Part shown: positions 56,254 to 64,000 of the stretch, one piece after another
Numbering within the stretch: the stretch's first letter is position 1
Layout of the letters: each line of letters starts with the position of its first letter
Source: Chelydra serpentina
Lineage: Eukaryota > Chordata > Testudines > Chelydridae
Length of the DNA: 64,000 nt
Reading direction: 5' to 3'
Assembly (NCBI GenBank): GCA_037349315.1
Contig: JBAIAC010000001.1
Location: forward strand, 34,906,001 to 34,970,000
Notes under the pieces: generated by a model
Told to the model about the DNA's origin: nothing
What the model saw: only the letters and a program-made list of their open reading frames with translations
Databases searched by the model: none
Made by a program: the position numbers and the translations under genes

Positions 56254-56920
56254 CAGGGGCGGCTCCAGGCACCAGCAGAACAAGCTGGTGCTTGGGGCAG
56301 CAACCTATTAGGGGTGGCACAGGCAGCGGCCACCCCCACCCCCCCGGAGCCGGTAACGCTGCCCTGCCCCAGCTACGCGGGGTCGCATGGCAGCCGGGGC
56401 AGGGAGCCGGGGGAGCAGGGTCACGCCACCCCCCCCCCAGCGGGGAGCTGCTCCTGGTTCCCCTGCCCCGGCGGGGAGTGGCGTCCCGCAGGGCTGCTCT
56501 CCCGCTGCAGCGGCCAGCCGCCCCTGGCTGCCCTGCCCTGCAGCAGCCGGAGCAGGAAGCCGGCAGAGAGGGGATCGGGGCCCCGTCGCTCCCACGCGGG
56601 CAGCCGCCGCCCCCGCCCCCGGGGGCCAGTAACAGCTGCCCTGCCCCGGCTGAGCGGGGTCACTGGAGCACCGCTCTCCTGCGGCAGAGGCCAGCTGCCC
56701 CGCAGAGGGGAGCTGCCCCTGGCTGCCCTGCCCCACCACAGCTGGGATAGGGAGCCGGCTGAGCAGGGAGCGAGGTCCCGCGGCACCGCTCTCGGAAGCG
56801 CCCACCCCACCCCCAGCTGCCCCTGGCTGCCCTGCTCCTCCGCCTGTGGCGAACAAAAAAGCGGGGGGGCAGCCAAATTTTTTTTTGCTTGGGGCGGCAA
56901 AATACCTAGAGCCGGCCCTG
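56254..56920. mobile_element. hAT MITE, family D, with internal tandem repeats
   Basis: A 667-bp element with ends CAGGGGCGGCTCCAGGC and CCTAGAGCCGGCCCTG. The perfect 8-bp target-site duplication is GCAATGGA at 56246-56253 and 56921-56928. GCTTGGGGC(A/G)GC motifs lie inside each end. The interior (about 56330-56840) is a ~100-bp GC-rich tandem array with units GGGGAGCTGCYCCTGG, YTGCCCTGCCCC, GGAGCCGG and CACCGCTCTCC. Long open frames on both strands come from this array and are not genes. Confidence 0.93.
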
Positions 56921-57028
56921 GCAATGGAGGTCTCTGTGGCATGGGCCGAGAGGGTGTGTTATGGGTGTGTGAGCCATGCCCATGCTGTGTGGCACCCTGT
57001 CTCTCTCCGGCAGTGGTTAAGCCACTTA

Positions 57029-57319
57029 GGGTATGTCTACAGTGCAAAGAAAAACCCGTGGCACCGAGTCTCAGAGCCCAGGTCAATTGATTCGGGCTCA
57101 CAGGGCTAAAAATAGCAGTGTAGACGTTCCCCCTCGGGCTGGAGCCCAGGCTCTGAAATCTGGTGAGGGGGGAGGGTCCCGGAGCCCAGGCTCCAGCCCG
57201 AGGGGGAACGTCTACCCTGCTATTTTTAGCCCCACCACCCCAGGCCCACAAGCCGAGTTAATTGACCTAGGCTCTGAGACTCAGAGCCGCAGGCTTTTCT
57301 TTGCAGTATAGACGTACCC
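57029..57319. mobile_element. Large palindromic MITE (Chompy-like)
   Basis: A ~291-bp element whose two halves are inverted copies. The left half has GGGTATGTCTACAGTGCAAA, GCTAAAAATAGCAGTGTAG and CCCTCGGGCTGGAGCCCAGG. The right half has CCTGGGCTCCAGCCCGAGGG on the opposite strand and ends TGCAGTATAGACGTACCC. Flanks TTA and CTA suggest a 3-bp target site. This resembles the Chompy MITEs of crocodilians and turtles (Harbinger-type). The family name comes from memory. Confidence 0.82.
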
Positions 57320-57388
57320 CTAGAGACTGATGAGCCTGCTACAGCCTCGGCTGAGAGAGCTGGGTCTTTTAGCTTGGGCAGGAGAAGC

Positions 57389-57512
57389 CAGGGTGACCAG
57401 ATGTCCCGATTTTATAGGGACAGTCCCGATATTTGAGGCTTTTTCTTATATAGGCTCCTATTACCCCCCACCCCCTGTCCCGATTTTTCACACTTGCTGT
57501 CTGGTCACCCTA
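57389..57512. mobile_element. hAT MITE, family B (CAGGGTGACCAGA), copy 2
   Basis: A 124-bp element with ends CAGGGTGACCAGA and TCTGGTCACCCTA. The perfect 8-bp target-site duplication is GGAGAAGC at 57381-57388 and 57513-57520. The interior TCCCGATTTTATAGGGACAG and TTATATAGGCTCC is nearly identical to copy 1 at 21804. The 8-bp duplication shows it is hAT, although the ends alone could suggest a TA-site mariner. Confidence 0.93.
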
Positions 57513-57520
57513 GGAGAAGC

Positions 57521-58189
57521 TCATGCATTAAGATCCAGAGGTGCCAAGCTTCATCCCCACTGCTGACAACCTACCCGGGGGTCATCGGTCCTGCAGGGGC
57601 GTAATCCTCTTAAACGTATTCAGCACCCTTTCTTCCCTGGCAAACCCAATCCCCCACCTTCCTAAAAGGGTTAGAGCTGGGAAGGGACCGTCCCTGCCCC
57701 AGGGTAATGCACTCCACAGGCTTCAGCTAGTCTCTGCTAGGACTCAATGCTCAGCATCCTGAAAGCAGGAACTGGTGCCTGGGCTGGCAGTGCCTGGGCA
57801 CTGCCTACAGAAGGATTGCCCTGAACCCCTCGGCGCAAGCACCGTGCTCCAGGGCGGGGAAGCAGCATCAGCAGCACTTTCATGATCTGCAATCCCAGAA
57901 CAGGGGGGACTAGGCCTGTGTCATTCCATGCCCGTAGCAGCTCAGCTCGCAGACTGCACGGGCCTCTTGGTGACATTTGCTGTGCAAAAAGCAAAAGACA
58001 CACTCCTTGGCGAGGAGGATGAGCTCCTGGGCCAGGAACACAGTGAATTAGACAGTGACTGCTGAAGCCAAGGGGACATGGAAAGGAAACTCTAGTCTGC
58101 AGCCTCTGGGACTGTGAGTAACCTGCTCATTTACAGAAAGAGAATTTTAAAAAGGACTAAAATTGTCTGTTTTGGGGAGGGAAATGGCC
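57521..58189. other. Unassigned stretch before the Gypsy element
   Basis: I see no exon. A 5' LTR for the following element was looked for and not clearly found. GCAAAAAGCAAAAGACACAC at 57981-58000 weakly resembles part of its 3' LTR. Confidence 0.35.
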
Positions 58190-58767
58190 TAGTTTGATTG
58201 CTCAGTAGAGGACTGGCCCAGCTCTATCGAGAGACTAGAACAGTATATAATAGCTAATAGTATAACTGATGAGAAAATGGTGGTGGCTTTACTGAGCGTA
58301 ATGGGGGCTAAGATTTATAACCCACCGCGTAGCCTAACAGCTCCTATTAAACCTGCAGACAAAACATTTGCTGAGGTTGTTTGCTGGAAATTTTACAAAA
58401 TCACCTCTCCCCAAAGCCACTGGTGATTGCAGAGCCCTTCTGCTTTTAGAAATGGAATCAATAAGAAAATGAAACAAGTTCTGAATATGCGGCTGGATTA
58501 AAGAAATTAACAGAGCATTGCCAGTGTGGAAAGCGTTTAAATGATACATTAAGGAACCAGCTAGTGCGTGGTATTCAAAATGAAACAACCCAAAACTGTT
58601 ATTGACTGAGGCTCATTTGACACCCAAACGTGCTCTAAAAATTGCTGTATCAATAGAAACAGCTACTAATGATGCCAGGGAACTGCAACAGCATCATGTA
58701 ATCTGTGCAACAAATTAACTGGGGGGTCAAGCAGAAAGCACAGCACGGACAACCCTCAAAGACTAAA

Positions 58768-58869
58768 TGCTTTCATTGTGAGAAAGAGTCGCACCATGCA
58801 AATAATGGTTGGTTCAAGGACAAGCCCTGTAGAAACTGCAAGAAATCAGGTCACTCACAGAAATTTTCA
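58768..58869 (+). pseudogene. Gypsy gag zinc-knuckle remnant
   Basis: An open segment with CFHCEKESHH and CRNCKKSGHS, two CX2CX4H knuckles of a retroelement nucleocapsid. Such knuckles bind the element RNA. The fourth zinc ligand, expected to be Cys, is Gly in the first knuckle and Ser in the second. The pair is therefore probably non-functional. Confidence 0.85.
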
Positions 58870-59199
58870 CATGCAGGTCAGTGCAAAAAGCACAATCACC
58901 CCACCAGGCCACATCAACCAGGTCTGGGGCAATTTTTAACCCAAAGACAGTACAAGTAATGGCTGCAGCACAATTATGGGGATGGGCAATATTCCTGGGC
59001 ACTCACTGTTAATACTGAGTTCAAAAGCATCAACCAACAAGTGACTGCAGATTGCTTGTTACCCTTGCCATTGGAAGTGGCAGGTAAGGCTAAGGAAGTG
59101 AAATCAGAGATGGTCACTAAGTTCTACATTACGATGAATGGATGGATTTATGCACACAAACAACAGTTTCCAGCTTTCTCTGCCTGAAAAGCACAGTTG

Positions 59200-59900
59200 A
59201 GTATATATCAAGGTGTGACCCAAGCCTGGTTATTCCTGTGGAGCTCAGGTGATGTGTACTCCAAGAATTACACGAAGGCCGTTTGGGAATTGTAAAAAAT
59301 GAAAGTCTTTGCCAGGAGTTTTGTGTGGTGGCCACAGATTGATACACAAATAGAGGAAATGACAAAACAATTTTAAGGTCATCAACAAAACACAACACAT
59401 GCCCACACATGTTCCTTGGAATCCTTGAGCGCAACCAACTGCTCTGTGCCAGAAAATCCACATAGACTACACTGGACCATTAATAGAACATATATTTTTG
59501 ATTGTAGTAGATGCCCATTCTAGATAGCCTGAAGTATTCGGTATGAATTCAGCTAATTCAGCGCAGACAGTGGAAGTGCTAAGACTATTATTTTCACGGA
59601 TGGGAGTTCCTGAACAGATTGTAAGTGACAATAGAACTCAGTTCACGTCTGAAGAGTTTCAATTGTTTGTCAAAAGAAATGGTATCAAACATCACATCAG
59701 CACCTTCCCATCCAGCCACAAATGGATTAGCGGAAAGGTTTATCCACACGTTCAAGCCAGCGATTCATGCTCTGGCTTCGGATAAAAGTAGTATACAACC
59801 CAAGAGTACCGATTTTTATATCACCTGTAGGAATGCGGCACATGCTACTACAAATTACACACCAGTTCTGTTGGTTACGGCTGTAATTTAAGGTCTCACC
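59200..59900 (+). pseudogene. Gypsy integrase remnant
   Basis: It includes the FVWWPQID segment of the N-terminal zinc-binding region. The first catalytic Asp is in HIDYTGP (codon 59465-59467) and the second in PEQIVSDN (59627-59629). The catalytic Glu is in LAERF (59733-59735). The second Asp and the Glu codons are 106 bases apart, not a multiple of three, so a frameshift lies between them. Further stops occur upstream. The remnant ends before any intact C-terminal domain. Confidence 0.85.
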
Positions 59901-60469
59901 TGAACTTGTTAAAGGCTGATCTACAAGGGAACATTCACAGAAATAGCCTGATTGAATTGCCACAGTCACATCCGATAGTGCAGTTTTCATGCTGGAGAAA
60001 GCGAAGATACTTTCGAGATAATTCATAGGAACCTGGAGCAATTACATCGCAGACGAGACCCCTGTCTTAGCAGGTAGAAGTGGCACCAAATATGTCATGC
60101 AGAAAACACGCACACCCTGTTGAATGATTACTTACAAGCTGATGGTCTATCCCAGGGAGGCCTAGTGAAAATAAGCTGATAATACAGCCGCAGCTGGTGC
60201 CTTGTGATAGCACCAGTGAGCCTTAGGTCCCTGTTTCTACTAAAAGTGACCCTAATACTACAGAGCAGGAAGATGCTGTTGATACGGCTACACCACAAAG
60301 TGCAGACATGGCTCCAGACACTGGTGTGATGCCGACGAGACGTTTTCCAGAGAGACATCATAATCCAGCTCTCAGATTTGAAGTGGAGCACCTTGTCTAC
60401 TTAATGGCAGTAAGGCATTGGTAACTCTTCTTTAAAATTATGCCCTTACACATTAAGGGGGGAGGCATA

Positions 60470-60820
60470 TGTACTGCACAACAATGGGTAACACCCTTTA
60501 AATAGTTTGTGAGCCCTCAGATGGACCTCATCGTCTTTTATGTTCCAGAAGCCACCAGAACCCTGCCAGAGCAGCAGTGTGTGTACATAGCTAAGCTTTG
60601 CATGTTACGTATAGTCAGAAAACACCCCCACTGTGCCTGTGTTGTTCCTTCCTGCTAGGCAAAGAGCAAAAGACACAACAAGAACCATGGCTATTGTTAG
60701 AGAAGGAGAGCTCTGTCAGGCCCTCCAGTCCGCCTGCCTCGGTAAGGACAGCATTGCTCTCTTCCTTGCAGGTTTCCACCTCCACCGTTGAGGAAGCAGT
60801 TACATAACCGCAGTGTTATA
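60470..60820 (+). repeat. Candidate 3' LTR of the Gypsy element
   Basis: It starts TGTACTGCACAACAATGGG just after the polypurine tract. It ends near ACCGCAGTGTTATA, where a terminal CA appears mutated. The length of ~350 bp fits a Gypsy LTR. Without a matching 5' LTR the borders cannot be proven. Confidence 0.6.
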
Positions 60821-61298
60821 ATGTGGGTAGATGGGGACTCGGAAACGCATGCAGCTCTGAGATGGGGATATAGCAAACTAACCGAGGAGGAGGAAGGGGG
60901 GAACTGCTGGAGCCAGCGTCTATCCAGGAGCAGTCTCCTTTTTGGCTCACCTAGGAAAGCTGCTCAGAGCCAAACCTGACCTGTTACGGGGACTCTGCTG
61001 TCCCTTTGGATACTCGCTGGAGTTTTCCCTCACTTGTAACTCAGCTGTTCAGTAATCAGCTGAACATGAGCAAGGTTGGACTGAACCATGTGAAACCCCA
61101 CAACGTGGGTGCCCTCCCCACTTCTCCCTATGGGGGACACAGAGCCATGCTGACACAGGGCTATTGGGATAAGTGCCTTGCTGGTGCGGGTGGGACGGGA
61201 AAACCCAGGAGCTGCAGGAAGTAGCATCAGTTATGGTCTTCCTTCAAAATCAGTGTTGTGGGGGCACTGGTGCAGGGAACAGACATGATGACTCTCTC
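60821..61298. other. Unassigned stretch
   Basis: I see no exon or named repeat between the two Gypsy remnants. Confidence 0.4.
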
Positions 61299-61584
61299 GG
61301 AAGCTTAATGCCATCACTGTGTCTGATGCCTACCCCATGCCCAGGCCTGACGAGTTCCTAGACAAGCTGGGAGGAGCTCGCTACCTTACCACCATGGATC
61401 TTACAAAGGGCTACTGGCAAGTGCCACTGGATGCAGATGCCAGGCTGAACTCTGCCTTTATCACCCCTCTGGGGCTCTATGAGTTCCTGACCCTGCCTTT
61501 TGGCCTCAAGAGGGCGCCTGCTACCTTCCAGCGCCTGGTGGATCAGTTACGGAGGAGGATGGAGAGTTTTGCCGTGGCACACAT
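61299..61584 (+). pseudogene. Second Gypsy fragment: reverse transcriptase palm
   Basis: An uninterrupted segment with VSDAYPMPRPDEFLDKLGG, YLTTMDLTKGYWQVPLDADA, PLGLYEFLTLPFGLKRAPAT and FQRLVDQL. This is the fingers/palm of a Ty3/Gypsy reverse transcriptase including the first catalytic Asp (TMDLTKGYW). Similarity stops abruptly at AVAH, just before the YxDD active-site motif, and unrelated sequence follows. It is a short, relatively young fragment, of a different sublineage from the element at 58190. Confidence 0.93.
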
Positions 61585-62329
61585 GTATCCTTCTGAATCA
61601 ATATTGACACCAGTGGTCCAGTGCGGCACGAAGGGGTGCTTTGTCGCTGGAGGTGCCGAGCTCCTGTAGCTAGACTCTTGTTTCCTAGGCTCCCATATTA
61701 CAAGGGTGGCATTTTAAGATGACTAAACATATGACCCCCCAGTTACTTGGAATGGGGCATGCATGCTCCCCCACAGCATCTCTCCAAGATGTGCTGCCTC
61801 TCTGCCACCACAACTCTGGCCAGCAAAGGGGCCAGGGACGTCCCCTGGCCAACACCTGTTCAATTTCAGTTGGGTTCCCCCTTCCTTGGCACAAGCCCCA
61901 TCTGTCATCCCATTCCCTCTCTCCCCACCCACATGGCAGGGGGCTGTTAGTGTAGGAATAGATACAATAAGGCATCACCGCAGGCTAGTCAAAGCTCTGG
62001 CTCTTTGCAGTTCAAACCTGCTGGCTCTAGGAGCATCTTCTCAATTAAAAAAAAAAGTAAACAAAAGTACTTGAGAGGCACTGGGGTTTAAGGAGCTGAA
62101 AGAAAAACAGGGAGAGGGCAGGCAGTCGCTGGCCTGCCTTTGGCATCCAGCCAGCATCAAAGCTTCATTCAATTAAATACATTTTTATTTAATAAAATGC
62201 ATCTGCACTCGAGTTGCGGAGTGCGGTGCCAGACACGGTACTGAATAGCTTACATGGGAGCGGCGGCAGCCAGTCTCCATCAAACCCCTGCCTGATGTTC
62301 CCATTTGGCATTGCTGCAAAGTATTACCA
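61585..62329. other. Unassigned stretch
   Basis: I see no exon. An A-run lies at 62046-62056 and AT-rich sequence at 62168-62200. No named repeat. Confidence 0.4.
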
Positions 62330-62535
62330 AGTAACACTACCTAGCTCTTCTAGGGCACTTTTCATCAGTGCGTCTCAGAGTGCTTTACAAAAGCCAAGCA
62401 CCTTACAGCACGTGTATACGGAATTGCTTCCTTTGCCAAGGAAATGCAGTCACCTCTGGGACAGGAGCACATTTACCATCACGCAGCAATGCTACAAGCC
62501 TTTAGGGGAGGAAGTGAAGAATACTGTATTCAGGT
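62330..62535 (-). repeat. SINE/LINE tail-type fragment
   Basis: TCTTCTAGGGCACTTTTCATC, here shortened to GGGCACTTTTCATC, then AGTGCGTCTCAGAGTGCTTT and ACAAAAGCC. This resembles the reverse-oriented tail that precedes MIR-like copies (AGCACTTTTCATC...TCAAAGCGCTTTACAAA). The remainder is too diverged to read. Confidence 0.5.
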
Positions 62536-62559
62536 GAAATTTCTGGGCATGTTTAGATC

Positions 62560-62866
62560 AACACAACGTAGTCACCCACTTTGGAATATGATCAGGACAC
62601 CCAGGCTGAAAACTGCCACCGGTTCTTTATTGGCCTCAAGAGGGTAGCACCTGAGTTTTCGGCCTTATCGGAAAGATGGTACAATCAGCAACACAGAGCC
62701 CCTTGCATTATACTGAGGAAGTGGGTTCAGTGCTGATTCAGAGGAAAGTCAATCACCAACACCATGTGCTGCAGTGCCTGGGGCTTTCCTTTGGGTCTTC
62801 CCATCCAAGTAACAACCAGGCAAGACTCGGTTTAGTAGGTGAGATCTGATGAAATCCCAGCTGCGG
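62560..62866 (-). repeat. 5S rRNA-derived SINE, reverse copy
   Basis: At 62790-62866 the + strand reads TCTTCCCATCCAAGTAAC, AACCAGGCAAGACTCGG, TTTAGTAGGTGAGATCTGAT, GAAATC. This is the reverse complement of the 5S rRNA core (GATTTCATCAGATCTC... , GGTTAGTACTTGGATGGGAG). To its left lies the SINE body in reverse, with TCCGATAAGGCCGAAAACTC on the minus strand. It is the copy with the best 5S head of the three. It is not a functional 5S gene, since the 5' third and terminator are missing. Confidence 0.78.
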
Positions 62867-63189
62867 GGGGAACAATGATTGGGGCTGATCGATTTTGGAT
62901 TATTTTAAGGCTCTACTAAACATTTTTAAACGATGACTCCCTGCTTTTTACACTATTACATAATCCAAGAATAAGGGGACGGTGGATGAAATTGACAGCC
63001 TATGCACACATCTTCACAGAACAGGCGGAACGCTCCTCTACAGCGTACTATGGCACTGGGGTTTTAAAGGGGTAGGAAATTGGCCAACAGTGATGTATTT
63101 TGTTATGCATTAAAATAGGAAGAATCAGCTGTCATGCTTCAGAGCATCAGATAATCACCCAGAGAGGTCAAGAAGGAATTCCCTCCACC
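62867..63189. other. Unassigned stretch
   Basis: AT-rich in the middle. I see no exon or repeat. Confidence 0.4.
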
Positions 63190-63410
63190 CCTAATAATTC
63201 TCATCACTTTTCCTCCTGTAGATTGGAAAGCGCTTTCCAAAGGTTGGTTAGGATCATTCATCCCTCCGACAGATGGGGACACAAACATAGAGAGGTTAAG
63301 CCTCATGTCGCACAGCAGGTCTATGTCAGAGCTGGGGAAAGAACTCAGGAGTCCTGGCTCCCCACTCTGGGGTCTTTCTCCAGTAGGCCATGCTGCTGTA
63401 CCTCCCTGCC
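63190..63410 (-). repeat. MIR/CORE-SINE, reverse copy
   Basis: The + strand shows CTCATCACTTTTCCTCC, TTGGAAAGCGCTTTCCAAAG, ACAGATGGGGACACAAAC, AGAGAGGTTAAGCCTCATG, AGAGCTGGGGAAAGAACTC, AGGAGTCCTGGCTCC. Tail-first order gives the minus orientation. Confidence 0.78.
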
Positions 63411-64000
63411 TGTGGAGCATTGTCAAATGCACGCCAGGTGTTCTTCTGAAGAAGTGAATATTGGCTTCTGGATACTGCGCTTGCTAAACCAGCAGTTTGA
63501 GTTGGCACAATCAAGTTGACACTTCCAAAGCTATACACCAAAAGGGTGATTTTTAAACCTTGCTGCACAGTCTGAAATATGCTGGGGCCTCCAGTGCACC
63601 CTGATTTTCAGAGGCTCTCTCAGGCCTCTGGTCTCCACTTGCTTTTCCATCTTCCCTCATCCTCATTCTTTTAAAACCTTTGCGTAGCATCAGAAATAAA
63701 GCTGCTTTCAAATCTCTTTCCCTGCTGTGGTGTTCCATCGCCTTCCACTCTCCATTGTTCCCTATTGCCCTTGAAAAATGATTTAAGCCAACTGCGCGCT
63801 CCCATCTCTGAGTAGACTTTTTCGTTCCTTTTAGCATGTCAATTTAAAATGAAAAAGCAAAAACAAACAAACAAAGAAGGCTAAAAAGGCTCCATATGTG
63901 TCTTGCTACCTGCAAAGTAATTCAATCCATTTGATTTTCTCTAGCATCCTCAACACACAGCATCACAGAGCTCTGCACACTGAGAGTTAGTCATAAACTA
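63411..64000. other. Unassigned terminal stretch
   Basis: I see no exon. An A-rich tract with (AAAC)n character lies at 63850-63880. No named repeat. Confidence 0.4.

Larger units (their letters stand above)
58190..60820 (+). mobile_element. Decayed Ty3/Gypsy retrotransposon, internally deleted
   Basis: Order on the + strand: a gag-like region (58190-58700, peptides such as IERLEQYIIANSITDEK in broken frames), two zinc knuckles (58768-58869), a remnant of the RNase H-integrase junction, an integrase core (59200-59900), a polypurine tract AAGGGGGGAGG (60455-60465), and a 3' LTR candidate. Protease, reverse transcriptase and most of RNase H are missing, with the junction near 59035. Many stops and frameshifts are present. 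The family resembles the elements often annotated as K02A2.6-like. It is inactive. Confidence 0.85.

Noticed and set aside
56116..57090. 324-codon open frame (+) and a 276-codon frame (-)
   Set aside because: Both run through the GC-rich internal array of a hAT MITE and stop within repeats. There is no conserved protein signature.
62790..62866. Possible 5S rRNA gene
   Set aside because: Only part of the 5S sequence is present, it is diverged, lacks a T-run terminator, and is joined to a SINE body also seen at two other sites.
1..64000. CRISPR array, operon, phage or other prokaryotic system
   Set aside because: No regularly spaced direct repeats, no dense gene array and no Shine-Dalgarno-linked frames. 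All positive signals are those of a vertebrate genome.

Overview
This window looks like non-avian sauropsid nuclear DNA, most probably from a turtle. The evidence is a vertebrate multi-exon gene, CR1 and L2 LINE remnants, MIR/CORE-SINE copies, 5S-rRNA-derived SINEs, many short non-autonomous hAT elements, a large Chompy-like palindromic MITE, and several GC-rich dispersed repeats that I recognise as common in turtle assemblies. The species call rests on repeat recognition from memory and was not computed. There are no bacterial or phage features and no CRISPR array.

The only gene I can support is the 3' end of MDGA1, on the + strand. MDGA1 is a GPI-anchored Ig/MAM cell-surface protein of neurons. 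Three exons are visible: a MAM-domain exon (18936-19066), the last MAM exon (21195-21303), and the terminal exon (23448-23539). The terminal exon encodes the GPI-attachment tail and stop codon. Splice sites and phases (1, 0, 1) fit together. The preceding MAM exon was not found, so bases 1-18935 are inferred to be one MDGA1 intron of at least 18.9 kb. The 3' UTR starts at 23540, and the best poly(A) signal candidate is at 25086.

From about 25.1 kb to 64 kb I see no coding exon. This half reads as an intergenic region downstream of MDGA1, filled with repeat remnants and unique-looking DNA. It holds a decayed Ty3/Gypsy element with a 3' LTR (58.2-60.8 kb), a second Gypsy reverse-transcriptase fragment (61.3 kb), an L2 fragment (46.8-47.6 kb), CR1 tails, SINEs and minisatellites. 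A few AT-rich, homeodomain-motif-rich stretches could be conserved regulatory DNA.

The most informative signals are structural. Five complete MITE copies have perfect 8-bp target-site duplications, and a sixth has 7 of 8 matching bases; these place three element groups in the hAT superfamily. One hAT MITE sits inside a MIR-like SINE. Three MITEs lie within 1.3 kb at 56.25-57.5 kb. An unexplained ~195-bp sequence occurs twice in the MDGA1 intron, 3.9 kb apart. I found no convincing new protein-coding system.
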